DNA from: Sediminibacterium sp.
Lineage (GTDB): Bacteria > Bacteroidota > Bacteroidia > Chitinophagales > Chitinophagaceae
Assembly: GCA_017983845.1 (NCBI GenBank)
Contig: JAGOAO010000001.1
Location: 4,267-68,266 of the forward strand
Direction of reading: 5' to 3'
DNA: 64,000 bases
Positions 26,502 to 35,606 of this stretch are shown piece after piece. Under the pieces are notes generated by a model. That model did not search any database and was not told the origin of the DNA. It saw only the letters and a list, made by a program, of their open reading frames with translations. Both the position numbers and the translations under genes were made by a program. Each line of letters opens with the position of its first letter. Positions within the stretch are counted from its first letter, which is position 1.

Positions 26502-26509
26502 TAGATTTG
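26502..26509 (+). promoter_or_regulatory. -7 box of the carboxylesterase gene
   Basis: TAGATTTG, an exact TAnnTTTG match 33 bp upstream of the ATG at 26542. No 18-bp element accompanies it, so the proposed regulon stops before this gene. Confidence 0.5.
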
Positions 26510-26541
26510 ATTCAACGATTTATAAGCCAAAATCTCAACCA

Positions 26542-28143
26542 ATGAAAACGTATATCCTACTTGCAAGCATCCTATTCGGAACACAAGCATTCGCACAAAG
26601 TTCAATTGTAAAAACACAAAACGGAATAGTGGAAGGCGTGCAAGAAAAAACAGGCATTCATGCATTTAAAGGCATCCCTTTTGCAGCGCCACCAGTGGGT
26701 GCTAATAGATGGAAAGCCCCACAGCCAGTTGAAAATTGGACAGGGATTTTAACAACGAAACAATTTGGACCAAGAGGTGTGCAAGCGCCTATTTTCGGAG
26801 ACATGGGATTTCGTTCCAATGGCATGAGTGAAGACTGTTTGTATTTAAATATTTGGACACCCAATACAAAAGCAAAATTACCCGTACTAGTCTATTTTTA
26901 CGGAGGTGGATTTGTTGCAGGTGATGGATCAGAAGCAAGATATGATGGAGAAAGTATGGCACAAAGTGGCATCGTTGCATTGACTGTAAATTATCGTTTA
27001 GGCATATTTGGCTCTTTCGCACATCCTGAATTATCTGCTGAAACCAGTTACCATGGTTCAGGCAATTATGGTTTATTAGATCAAGCTGCGGCATTACAGT
27101 GGGTTAAAAACAATATCAGTGCTTTTGGTGGCGATCCCAATAAGATCACCATTGCAGGCGAATCTGCAGGATCAGTTTCCGTGAGCGCACAAATGGTCTC
27201 TCCTTTATCTAAACATTTAATTGCAGGTGCTATTGGTGAAAGTGGATCCATGCTAGGCACATTGCCCCCTGCTCCATTAGTGAATGCAGAAAAGACAGGA
27301 TTAGAATTTGCAAAAACAATTGGTGCAAAAAACATCAATGAACTAAGAACGATCCCTGCGGATTCACTTTTAAATTTAGCAACCAAATATGGTCCATTTA
27401 GATTCTCATCTACCATTGATGGTTATTTTTATCCTAAAGCACCCATTGAAATTTTTAAAGCTGGTGAACAAGCGCAAGTGCCTTTATTAGTGGGATGGAA
27501 TTCTGAAGAAATGAATGCAAGAGCAATTATGGGCAACCAAGCATTTACAAAAGAAAATTACGAGCAAGTGGTGAAGCAATTATATGGAGCAAATGCTACT
27601 GCAATATTAAATGTATACCAAGTGAACAATGATGCCGAAGTAGAATCAGTCGCAACAGATTTAGCCGGAGATCGCTTTATTGGTTTTAGCACTTGGAGAT
27701 GGGCAGACCTACAAGCAAAAACTGGCGGCAACAAACCTGTGTATCGTTACTTTTATGCAAGACCTAGACCTGCAATGTTAGCCACAATGGGCGATCTAGT
27801 TCCCGGACTTGCAGGTGGTGTGCAAAAAAGCAATGGTGCTCCAAAACCCCCTCCTTCAAAAGGCGCGGTGCATTCTGCGGAGATTGAATATGCAATGGGG
27901 AATTTAAGTTTAAATACAACTTTCGATTGGACTAAAGACGATTATACTGTTTCATCTACTATGCAAACGTATTTTGCCAATTTCATTAAAACAGGCAATC
28001 CAAATGGTGCAGGTGTTCCAAAATGGCCAGCAACAAATTCAAACAATCCTGTTCCAGTGATGAGGATTGATGTAAAAACAATACTCGAAAAAGACACAAG
28101 TGAAGCAAGGTTTAAACTACTTGAAAAATTAGCGGGGAACTAA
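26542..28143 (+). CDS. Type-B carboxylesterase, secreted
   Basis: 533 residues from ATG 26542, which starts a signal peptide (MKTYILLASILFGTQAFAQ); the longer frame upstream is not plausible. Alpha/beta hydrolase of the carboxylesterase/PnbA family: FKGIPFAAPPVG, EDCLYLNIWTP, the oxyanion strand VYFYGGGFVAGDG, nucleophile elbow ITIAGESAGSVSV, and catalytic His in GAVHSAEIEYAMG near the C-terminus. It hydrolyses carboxylic esters in the periplasm or outside. It converges with the permease gene at 28164, with 20 bp between. Confidence 0.92.
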   Translation: MKTYILLASILFGTQAFAQSSIVKTQNGIVEGVQEKTGIHAFKGIPFAAPPVGANRWKAPQPVENWTGILTTKQFGPRGVQAPIFGDMGFRSNGMSEDCLYLNIWTPNTKAKLPVLVYFYGGGFVAGDGSEARYDGESMAQSGIVALTVNYRLGIFGSFAHPELSAETSYHGSGNYGLLDQAAALQWVKNNISAFGGDPNKITIAGESAGSVSVSAQMVSPLSKHLIAGAIGESGSMLGTLPPAPLVNAEKTGLEFAKTIGAKNINELRTIPADSLLNLATKYGPFRFSSTIDGYFYPKAPIEIFKAGEQAQVPLLVGWNSEEMNARAIMGNQAFTKENYEQVVKQLYGANATAILNVYQVNNDAEVESVATDLAGDRFIGFSTWRWADLQAKTGGNKPVYRYFYARPRPAMLATMGDLVPGLAGGVQKSNGAPKPPPSKGAVHSAEIEYAMGNLSLNTTFDWTKDDYTVSSTMQTYFANFIKTGNPNGAGVPKWPATNSNNPVPVMRIDVKTILEKDTSEARFKLLEKLAGN

Positions 28144-28163
28144 AATATTAAACAGCTGAAAAA

Positions 28164-29603
28164 CTATTTCCTCCCCAACCACCAATACACTGGCAAGCCC
28201 GAAGCAATCAAGGCCAATCCCATCAATGCTTCAAAAGGCTGATTGATTAATGTCATTACACAAATGGTGATACAGAATAGTAAAAATAAAATAGGTACAA
28301 CAGGATAGCCAATGACTTTATAACCTCTGTCTGCTTGGGGTGCTTTTTTGCGTAAATACAATAAACCAAATGCAGTAGCTGCATAAAAAAGGAATGCAGC
28401 AAAGACAAGCATGTCGGTTAATTGATCAAAGCTTCCAGAGAAGACCAAAAGGATGGCCCAAAATGCCTGAATGAATAATGCTTTATCCGGCGTATTGTAT
28501 TTTGGATGTACCGATTCAGCTTGTTTGAAAAATGTTTTATCTCTAGCCATTGCATACAACATACGCGCTGACATTAAAATACTGCTATTGGTTGAATTTA
28601 AAGTAGTCACTAAAATTAAACAAGCCACTAATACCATACCCACTGTTCCACTAATTTGTCCAGCAACTTCGACTGCTGCAATTTTATTCGGCGTGTCATT
28701 TAATTGAATAAAATAATCTATAGGTAGTACATATAAAAACACAAAATTAATGAGCACATATACTGCCATCACGCCCAAAGTGCCCATGCCCAAGGCTAGC
28801 GGCAAATTGCGTTTAGGATTTTTTATTTCTTCGCCAATAAATGCAATATTATTCCAGCCGTCATACCCCCAAAAAGCCCCCAAACTCGCCAAGAACATCG
28901 CTTTCATTAAAGTCCATCCATTCAAATCAGTGGCGGATCCTTTAGCAGCAGTGGTCAAATTAGAGAGGGTACCATGCTCTGAACTTAATCCTACAATTAA
29001 AAAAAAGGCAATGGCAATCAACATGGCATAAGTCAAAACACTGCTTAACCTTTCTGCAAACTGCACCCCTCTATAGTTGAGTAGCGTTAATAATAAAATC
29101 AATAATGCTGCTAGTAACTTGATGGATAAATTTTCAAATATATGCAGCCCTAAAAAAGTGACATTTAAATCCAACACGGGTAAAGGAAATAAACTATTTA
29201 AAGACTGTGCAAAAATATAAGCCAGGGCACTTATCGCTGCAGTCTTGATCACGGTGAAACTCGCCCATCCATATAAGAAGGAAAAAAATCGGCCATATAT
29301 TTTTTGAAAATAATTGTATTCTCCTCCTGAATTGGGATACATACTCACTAACTCTGCAGTACACAATGCACCTGCTAAACTTACAATACCCGCAATCAAC
29401 CAACAAAGCAAAATCAACCAGGGTGTACCTAATTCCTGCGCCATAGGTGCAATTTTCTTAAATACACCAGACCCAATAATCACACTGATCACTAAAAAAC
29501 TTGCTGCTCTTAATCCTAATTTTGGTTGTAAACTATTTGTTGTTGGAGTTCCTTGCACTATGTTGTAATTTTTAAATTTTTGAAAAGCCAAAACCTGGCG
29601 CAT
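28164..29603 (-). CDS. APC-family amino acid permease
   Basis: About 12 membrane segments in 479 residues. The first holds the family signature (VISVIIGSGVFKK), and WGYDGWNNIAFIGEEIKNPKRNLP is the conserved loop of LAT-like members. The ATG at 29603 overlaps the end of the upstream epimerase gene by 32 bp; a GTG at 29558, 13 bp past that stop, is an equally good start. As last gene of the D-aminoacylase/DUF1611/epimerase operon it probably imports an amino acid or dipeptide that those enzymes convert. Confidence 0.88.
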   Translation of the reverse strand: MRQVLAFQKFKNYNIVQGTPTTNSLQPKLGLRAASFLVISVIIGSGVFKKIAPMAQELGTPWLILLCWLIAGIVSLAGALCTAELVSMYPNSGGEYNYFQKIYGRFFSFLYGWASFTVIKTAAISALAYIFAQSLNSLFPLPVLDLNVTFLGLHIFENLSIKLLAALLILLLTLLNYRGVQFAERLSSVLTYAMLIAIAFFLIVGLSSEHGTLSNLTTAAKGSATDLNGWTLMKAMFLASLGAFWGYDGWNNIAFIGEEIKNPKRNLPLALGMGTLGVMAVYVLINFVFLYVLPIDYFIQLNDTPNKIAAVEVAGQISGTVGMVLVACLILVTTLNSTNSSILMSARMLYAMARDKTFFKQAESVHPKYNTPDKALFIQAFWAILLVFSGSFDQLTDMLVFAAFLFYAATAFGLLYLRKKAPQADRGYKVIGYPVVPILFLLFCITICVMTLINQPFEALMGLALIASGLPVYWWLGRK

Positions 29604-30639
29604 TGTTAATCACTAGACATCCGTCTTTCACTTCAAATCCGCCTGTAACCAAGTCTTCCATTAAATCAAAACTACCATCTAGGTCGATGTATTTTGTATT
29701 CGGACAGGCATATGCCATATGCAATGCGGCGGTGATACTAATGATACTCTCGTCATTGCATCCCCAGAATAAATCAATGCCTGCATGTTGCGCGATCGTT
29801 GCAATTTCTTTTGCACCTAACAATCCGCCACATTTCATCAGCTTAATATTATAAATACCAAAAGCCTGTTCGCCTGCTGCTAATTGCAATGCAGCTTGCG
29901 GGTCTTTCAAAGCCTCGTCTGCAGTCAATATTTTTCGTTCTGTTGCAGACAAAGCAAGCAATGCTGCTTCCTGCCCCACAGGCAAGGGTTGTTCTATTAG
30001 TTCTAAAGGATAGGCTGCTGTAGCTTTTACAAATTGCTGCAGTTTTGGTAAGTCATACCCTTGATTGGCGTCCACACGGATGGTATAATCAGCGCCAAAT
30101 GCAGCATACAATGCAGCAATGCGTTCTATATCTTCTTGCACATCCACGCCTGTTTTTACTTTGAAAACTTTAAAGCCCAATGCCGCATATTCTTTTGCCT
30201 CTTCAATGGTTTCCGCTACCCCTTTAATACCAATGGTCATAGAAGTGGGCAAGGCGTTCATTTTTTGTCCGTAAAAAGAAGCAATCGATAAGCCCATGCA
30301 TTTTCCAAATGCATCATGTAATGCAATATCAATAGCCGCCAAAGTGCCAGGCAAATGCGGAAAATGTACATTGGATTCAAAAATGATTTGTTGAAAATGA
30401 CGTATATCTCTTCCAACAAAGTTGGCAACAAAATCTGTATTTAAATTCGCTACTGTTTGCTCAGTAGTTTCTCCTACTACTTCTTCTGCAGGACTACCAG
30501 ATCCATATCCAATCATTCCATTGCTCAATTCAATTTCAAGAAAAGCCAAAGACACATCTGAAAAAGTATTGTATGCAATGGTGTAGGGCTTCTTTAAAGC
30601 CATTTTTTGTAGATACGCTCTTACGGCTACTATTTTCAT
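29572..30639 (-). CDS. Enolase-superfamily dipeptide epimerase / N-acetylglutamate racemase-like
   Basis: 355 residues. The mandelate-racemase/muconate-lactonizing fold is seen in FKVFKVKTGVD (KxK), TIRVDANQGYD (metal Asp), LIEQPLP (metal Glu), ILTADEAL (metal Asp/Glu), YNIKLMKCGG (second catalytic Lys) and FWGCNDESIIS. These are the motifs of L-Ala-D/L-Glu epimerases. It begins 1 bp after the DUF1611 gene. As I recall, the DUF1611/epimerase pair is known from the D-glutamate route DgcN-DgcA, where the epimerase-like DgcA racemises N-acetyl-D-glutamate. Murein-dipeptide epimerisation is the alternative. Confidence 0.88.
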   Translation of the reverse strand: MKIVAVRAYLQKMALKKPYTIAYNTFSDVSLAFLEIELSNGMIGYGSGSPAEEVVGETTEQTVANLNTDFVANFVGRDIRHFQQIIFESNVHFPHLPGTLAAIDIALHDAFGKCMGLSIASFYGQKMNALPTSMTIGIKGVAETIEEAKEYAALGFKVFKVKTGVDVQEDIERIAALYAAFGADYTIRVDANQGYDLPKLQQFVKATAAYPLELIEQPLPVGQEAALLALSATERKILTADEALKDPQAALQLAAGEQAFGIYNIKLMKCGGLLGAKEIATIAQHAGIDLFWGCNDESIISITAALHMAYACPNTKYIDLDGSFDLMEDLVTGGFEVKDGCLVINNAPGFGFSKI

Positions 30640-30640
30640 A

Positions 30641-31693
30641 TTAAGACTGCATTAAAGCTTTAAGTACTGGAACAATCGGTGCAACACCTTCTTGTATAGG
30701 TAATAATACAGGCAAGCCTAAACTAGTTGTATATTCCTTTTGATAAGCAAAAGCTTCTTCTGTGGTACAATTTTCTGTATTCACAGCAACTGCAATCACT
30801 TTTGATCCCAGTTTTTCAATCAATTCAATTTCAGAAGCGACAGATGGTATTTCACCCCAATGTTTTTCGTTGTCAAAATATTTTCGCTTGGGTGCAAAAA
30901 TCAATACCACCTGTTTTGCATTACCCGAAATCAACATTTCTAATCCGCAAGGGCCGCTTGGATTACGTAAGGAAGATTGTCCTTCTAAAAATAAAATATC
31001 AGGCTTGGTTTCCTTCCAACAGCTTACTATCGCATGTTCTAATTCACCCGAAACAAAATCATTTAAAGTAGAGTCAAAAATAAATCCATATTGCCCACCT
31101 TGTAACCATCCTGTTTGTCCAGTGTAAATCATTTCTGCCTTCATCCCTTCTGCGATACATACTTGTTTTAACATGCGCGCTGTGGTTCTTTTTCCCATGG
31201 CACAGTCCATGCCAATCACGGCGACTATGGGTGCTGTTACATTATAAATTGCCCCATCCCAAAAATGCAAATCCGCTCTTGACTTGGGTTTTCTTACATC
31301 AATTAGTTGCGCCCCAGTGCTTGCTGCCAAATCTACTAAATCTGTTTTGTCATTTAAATATTCATGTAAGCCATTCACAACAGAGATGCCCTTTTTTACT
31401 GCATCATACACCAAGGACAACATCTTAATTGGCAATACACCACCCACTGTTGCTACTCCAATGATTAAAGTATCCACGGCTTGAATGTTTTCCAGTGCTG
31501 CTTCCATGGATGCAAATACAGGAATGCCCCTATGCTTGCCATCCAGTAATTCACCGGCATCTTTTCCAGCTGTAGCTTCACTATCTACTACTCCAACAAT
31601 ATTGAATCGCTCTGTGCCTCTAATTAATCCATGTGCTGTTTTCGCATCCGAAGTCATCAACAATCCATCCGTTAATACAATTGCATTTTTCAT
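30641..31693 (-). CDS. DUF1611 family protein (DgcN-like)
   Basis: 350 residues. The N-terminal Rossmann-like half (DTLIIGVATVGGVLP, VNGLHEYLNDK) is followed by a P-loop-like half with VAVIGMDCAMGKRTTARML and YTGQTGWLQGGQYGF, DILFLEGQSSLRNPSGP. This is the DUF1611 arrangement. As I recall, a member (DgcN) was characterised as a D-glutamate N-acetyltransferase working with an enolase-family racemase, the same pair found here. It lies 93 bp after the D-aminoacylase gene and 1 bp before the epimerase gene. The exact substrate here is inferred. Confidence 0.82.
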   Translation of the reverse strand: MKNAIVLTDGLLMTSDAKTAHGLIRGTERFNIVGVVDSEATAGKDAGELLDGKHRGIPVFASMEAALENIQAVDTLIIGVATVGGVLPIKMLSLVYDAVKKGISVVNGLHEYLNDKTDLVDLAASTGAQLIDVRKPKSRADLHFWDGAIYNVTAPIVAVIGMDCAMGKRTTARMLKQVCIAEGMKAEMIYTGQTGWLQGGQYGFIFDSTLNDFVSGELEHAIVSCWKETKPDILFLEGQSSLRNPSGPCGLEMLISGNAKQVVLIFAPKRKYFDNEKHWGEIPSVASEIELIEKLGSKVIAVAVNTENCTTEEAFAYQKEYTTSLGLPVLLPIQEGVAPIVPVLKALMQS

Positions 31694-31786
31694 TCCTTTC
31701 TTTTTTTACTTCTGCTTATTTTTCTACTTTTTGCTTTTATTTATTTTATAAAAGCTTCAATTTTATATTGGTTTACGTCAAGCCAA

Positions 31787-33307
31787 TTATTTCCTTTTAA
31801 TGAACACCCCCGGCTGCTTGCCCGTTGATTGCGCTGATTGATACACCAATGTGCCATTCACCCATACCATCTCAATCCCAGTAGACAAGGCCTTGCTATT
31901 TTTTAAATTCGCCTGATCCATCACCGTTGCAGGATCTAATAAAACTAAGTCGGCAAAATTACCCACTGCAATGCGACCTCTATTTTTAAAACCAAAAAAA
32001 TCGGCAGACTGTCCTGTCATTTTATAAATTGCTTTTTCAATCGGCATGACTTTTTCTTCACCAACATATTTACCAAGAACTCTTGTAAACGCGCCATATC
32101 CTCTTGGATGTCCGCCTGCATTGCCATCGGAACAGATGATTGCTTCTGGCCATGCTAAAAATACTTTCACATCTTCCTCGCTCATTGCCTTGCCAGCTAT
32201 GGCTTCAATCCCCCCAGTATAATTTGGATTGGCTTTTTTAAAGTCTTCAGCAATTTTGATTAAACTCATTAATGCTTGTGCGGGACTTTCATTTCGCTCA
32301 ACACCAATGGCAGTAATCGTCTTGCCCCTATAGGAAGGAATGGGCGCAAACTGAACCAAGACAGATTCATTTGGATCGAATAATTGCTTGGTCGCCATTT
32401 CGGCACTTGCAAGGTTGTCAAAATCTTTTCCTGGGAACAACACCCTTAAGGTTGAATTCCAATACGTATAAGGATATACATCTGCAGTAATATTGATACC
32501 TGCATTTCTGGCTTGATTTAATTTATCCAACACTTTATTTGCTGTGCCCCAATTTAATTTATTGGCGATTTTGATATGCGATACCTGCACGGGCATCTTA
32601 GTTTGCCTTCCTATTTCAATAATTTCATCTATCGCTTCTTCCATGTGTAAGTCCTCACTTCGGATATGACTGGTATACAACCCATTGTGAGCAGCTGTCA
32701 CTTTTGCTAAATCTATTACTTCTTGCTTACTTGAATAAAAAGAAGCTTCGTATTCTAATCCAGTGGACAATCCAAAGGAACCTTTTTCTAATTCAGCCGC
32801 CAATATCGTTTTCATTTTTTCGATCTCGCTAGCTGTCGCATTTCTGTACAAATCATTTTCACCCATCGCCATTTCCCTTAAACTAGACTGCCCCGTATAA
32901 CTTGCTACATTAGATACGACCGGATTTTCTGCCATCCACTTAGACAAGCTATCCATTGGATAACCATTTCCATCCTGCCCAATCACGATAGTGGTTATGC
33001 CTTGGCTTGAAGTAGATAGCCCTGCACGATTTTTATTGAGGTCACCTAAATGATGGCTATGCGAATCAATAAATCCTGGTGCTAACACTTTTCCTTTCCC
33101 ATCTATTATTTGATCCATTTTATTCGGCTTCAAAGCACCAATGGCTACAATCTTATTCCCAACAATTCTGACAGATGCATTCATTGCCGGCCTGCCTGTT
33201 CCATCTATCAATTGGATATTGGTGATCATGGTACCAACTTGTGCCTGCGCAAACAAAACAGATAGGCAAAATAAAGAAGCTAAAACAAGTCGCTTAATAT
33301 GGACCAT
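31787..33307 (-). CDS. N-acyl-D-amino-acid deacylase (D-aminoacylase), exported
   Basis: 506 residues from ATG 33307, which opens a signal peptide (MVHIKRLVLASLFCLSVLFAQAQ region); a TTG six codons upstream coincides with the -7 box 33323-33330 and is rejected. Amidohydrolase fold: GKVLAPGFIDSHSHHLGD carries the HxH metal site, GLEYEASFYSS, MPVQVSHIKIANK, ICSDGNAGGHPRGYGAF the late metal Asp region, and NFADLVLLDP the C-terminal strand. It releases D-amino acids from N-acyl forms in the periplasm, upstream of DUF1611, epimerase and permease in the same operon. Confidence 0.9.
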   Translation of the reverse strand: MVHIKRLVLASLFCLSVLFAQAQVGTMITNIQLIDGTGRPAMNASVRIVGNKIVAIGALKPNKMDQIIDGKGKVLAPGFIDSHSHHLGDLNKNRAGLSTSSQGITTIVIGQDGNGYPMDSLSKWMAENPVVSNVASYTGQSSLREMAMGENDLYRNATASEIEKMKTILAAELEKGSFGLSTGLEYEASFYSSKQEVIDLAKVTAAHNGLYTSHIRSEDLHMEEAIDEIIEIGRQTKMPVQVSHIKIANKLNWGTANKVLDKLNQARNAGINITADVYPYTYWNSTLRVLFPGKDFDNLASAEMATKQLFDPNESVLVQFAPIPSYRGKTITAIGVERNESPAQALMSLIKIAEDFKKANPNYTGGIEAIAGKAMSEEDVKVFLAWPEAIICSDGNAGGHPRGYGAFTRVLGKYVGEEKVMPIEKAIYKMTGQSADFFGFKNRGRIAVGNFADLVLLDPATVMDQANLKNSKALSTGIEMVWVNGTLVYQSAQSTGKQPGVFIKRK

Positions 33308-33322
33308 AAATGGGTATTTTTT

Positions 33323-33330
33323 CAAATTTA
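33323..33330 (-). promoter_or_regulatory. -7 box of the D-aminoacylase operon
   Basis: TAAATTTG on the minus strand, 16 bp before the ATG at 33307. It decides the start, because the alternative TTG lies within it. Confidence 0.55.
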
Positions 33331-33367
33331 CCCATTTTAGTGAGTTTTTATGCGCTTAATTTTGATT

Positions 33368-33375
33368 TATCTTTG
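33368..33375 (+). promoter_or_regulatory. -7 box of the SRAP gene
   Basis: TATCTTTG, exact TAnnTTTG, 17 bp before the ATG at 33392. It is divergent to the D-aminoacylase promoter, about 40 bp away. Confidence 0.55.
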
Positions 33376-33391
33376 ACGAATAATTTACAGT

Positions 33392-34123
33392 ATGTGTTAT
33401 GTGGTAGGGGTCAAGGTACCCAAAAAGCAAACGATAAAAATTGGCGACAAACCAATTGACCTCGATCCGATTGAAATACCTGCTCAGTCAGGATTTAGCT
33501 ACCAACAATGGCCCGTCCTATTCAACGAAGCGCAAGGCCAAGGACCTGTTTTACGCCCAGGCTTGATGCATTGGGAACTCATCCCTAATTGGGTTAGGAA
33601 TCAACAAGAGCTGAATGAATCAAGAAAAAAATACACTACCCTTAATATAAAATCAGAAGGCATTTTACAAAATAAAGTAGCACAGGCTTTAGTGCATACC
33701 AATAGATGCCTTGTACTGGCTTCTCATTTTTTTGAATGGCAGGAAGTAAACAAGGAAAAGTATCCACATTGTATTCAATTAAAAGATGCGGGACTTTTTT
33801 ATATGGCGGGTGTTTGGAACACTTGGACAGATTATACTTCGGGCGAAACTAAAAACAGCTTTGGCATCATTACTACAGAAGCCAATGACTTCATGGCCAA
33901 GATACACAATGTAAAAAAACGCATGCCTACTATCCTAAACGATGCATTAGCAGCCGCATGGGTTTCAGGTCAACTAAGTAGTAATGAAATTCAAGAAATC
34001 GCAGGTACAAAAGTAGACGCAGACAGCATGCTTGCACATACTGTATCAAAAAACTTTTTGCAAATAAGTGATCCTTGTACAAAACAAGATTACCAAATTT
34101 TTACGCCGCAAACCCTTTTTTAA
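33392..34123 (+). CDS. SOS-response-associated peptidase family protein (YedK/HMCES-like)
   Basis: 243 residues starting MCYV, so Cys2 becomes N-terminal after Met removal, as required for the DNA-protein crosslink to abasic sites. Other SRAP marks are MHWELIPNW, the strand TTLNIKSEG (NARSE-like), VLASHFFEWQ (Glu of the FEW motif) and IHNVKKRMPTIL (His of HxRMP). It shields abasic sites in single-stranded DNA. It stands alone with its own -7 box and converges with the beta-CASP hydrolase gene. Confidence 0.93.
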   Translation: MCYVVGVKVPKKQTIKIGDKPIDLDPIEIPAQSGFSYQQWPVLFNEAQGQGPVLRPGLMHWELIPNWVRNQQELNESRKKYTTLNIKSEGILQNKVAQALVHTNRCLVLASHFFEWQEVNKEKYPHCIQLKDAGLFYMAGVWNTWTDYTSGETKNSFGIITTEANDFMAKIHNVKKRMPTILNDALAAAWVSGQLSSNEIQEIAGTKVDADSMLAHTVSKNFLQISDPCTKQDYQIFTPQTLF

Positions 34124-34175
34124 AACCCAGTCCAACTTTGATTTAAAGTTGAACCTAGTATTTAAAATAGCTGGA

Positions 34176-35579
34176 TTATTTCACAACGCAGGTCTCATGC
34201 AATTCAGGCACAATCACATCTTTGAATCCCTTCTTTCTAAGTCTTTCTGCAAAATGATCTTGTACTTCTGCTTCACCGTGTACAATATAAATTTGCTTTA
34301 CAGCCAATGGATTTTGACAAGCTAAAAACTGCATTAAATCCTCGTAATCGCCGTGCGCACTCATGCTTCTGATAGATCCTATTTTACTTCTCACTTCATA
34401 AGGCTCGCCATAAATGCGTACTTCTGTCGCGCCTCTCATTAAACGACCTCCTAAAGAATGAGGCTCACAATAGCCTACCATTAAAATCGTATTTTTCTCT
34501 CCACCAATATTGTTCTTAATATGGTGCTTCACCCTTCCTGCGTCAGCCATACCAGAAGCAGAGATAATTACTTTTGGATGCATATCCTCATTCAATGCCT
34601 TACTCTCTTCTACCGATTTGATATAACGTAAACCCTCGAAATCGAATGGATCATCGTCCACTTCTAAGATCCTTTGAATTTTTTTATTAAAGTAACTTGG
34701 GTATTTTTTTAACATTTCTGTTGCCTCGATACTTAAAGGACTATCTACATAAACTGGAATATGGGGCAACCTTTTTTCTAGTGAAAGCTGGTTGAGTTCA
34801 AACAAAATTTCCTGGGTTCTGCCCACACTAAATGCAGGGATGATTAAATTCCCTTTTTGCTCCACACAGGCAAGTTCGATCCATTTTAATAAATCATCTG
34901 GCGTGGAATGAATGAGGTCGTGTAATTTATCACCATAAGTGCTTTCGATAATAATAAAATCTGCAGGAGGGAAATGCGCTGGAGACCTCAATATCATATC
35001 ACGATACCTGCCCACATCCCCACTAAATGTAAGTGTCTTGGTTTCTTTATTTTCCTTAATGATTAAATTCACGGCAGCACTTCCAATAATATGTCCTGCA
35101 TCGGTATACATTAATTCAACGTGTTCGGAAATTGTATAAGGCTTATTGTATTCCACTGTTTGCAATAAAGGCAATACAATGTTCACGTCGTCCATGGTAT
35201 ACAAGGGTTCCACCAATGGCATACCCTCTCTCTTTAATCTTTTATTTTTGAATTTTGCATCGTCCCTTTGAATCATTGCCGAGTCTTCTAATAAGATTTC
35301 TGTCAATGCTTTTGTAGCAGGCGTGCAATAGATTTTGCCTCTAAAGCCTTCGGCTGCAAGCTTTGGCAACAAACCTGTATGATCGATATGTGCGTGGGAA
35401 AGAATTACATAATCCACAGTGGTTGGATCAAATCCAAAATGCATATTGTACTCGTCTGTGTCTTTACCTAATCCTTGAAACAAGCCACAGTCCAATAAAA
35501 AATTTTCTCCGTGTGCTAATTGTACTAAATGTTTAGACCCAGTCACTGTGCGCGCTGCTCCGTGAAAACTTATTTTCAT
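34176..35579 (-). CDS. MBL-fold hydrolase with beta-CASP domain (Ysh1/CPSF73-like)
   Basis: 467 residues. The metallo-beta-lactamase site is SHAHIDHTG (HxHxDH at about 62-67), with YTDAGHIIGSAAV and TFSGDVGRY further on. The beta-CASP insert contains PVYVDSPLSIEATEMLKKY and VIISASGMADAGRVKHHI, and the RNA-metabolising MBL motif GDYEDLMQF with IVHGEAEVQ ends it. Such bacterial proteins are likely RNases. A -7 box TAACTTTA lies at 35596-35603 on the minus strand, so it can be transcribed apart from the MlaE gene upstream. Confidence 0.92.
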   Translation of the reverse strand: MKISFHGAARTVTGSKHLVQLAHGENFLLDCGLFQGLGKDTDEYNMHFGFDPTTVDYVILSHAHIDHTGLLPKLAAEGFRGKIYCTPATKALTEILLEDSAMIQRDDAKFKNKRLKREGMPLVEPLYTMDDVNIVLPLLQTVEYNKPYTISEHVELMYTDAGHIIGSAAVNLIIKENKETKTLTFSGDVGRYRDMILRSPAHFPPADFIIIESTYGDKLHDLIHSTPDDLLKWIELACVEQKGNLIIPAFSVGRTQEILFELNQLSLEKRLPHIPVYVDSPLSIEATEMLKKYPSYFNKKIQRILEVDDDPFDFEGLRYIKSVEESKALNEDMHPKVIISASGMADAGRVKHHIKNNIGGEKNTILMVGYCEPHSLGGRLMRGATEVRIYGEPYEVRSKIGSIRSMSAHGDYEDLMQFLACQNPLAVKQIYIVHGEAEVQDHFAERLRKKGFKDVIVPELHETCVVK

Positions 35580-35595
35580 GCGATGAGATTTGTAC

Positions 35596-35603
35596 TAAAG
35601 TTA
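35596..35603 (-). promoter_or_regulatory. -7 box of the beta-CASP hydrolase gene
   Basis: TAACTTTA on the minus strand, 17 bp before the ATG at 35579, in the 27-bp space after the MlaE gene. Confidence 0.4.
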
Positions 35604-35606
35604 CGA

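Noticed and set aside
31733..31755. GCTTTTAT..ATAAAAGC inverted repeat before the DUF1611 gene
   Set aside because: It lies in a strongly AT-rich tract where such pairs arise by chance.
34133..34151. CAACTTT..AAAGTTG inverted repeat between the SRAP and beta-CASP genes
   Set aside because: Short AT-rich stem with no T run; it could be a weak terminator but is not strong enough to list.
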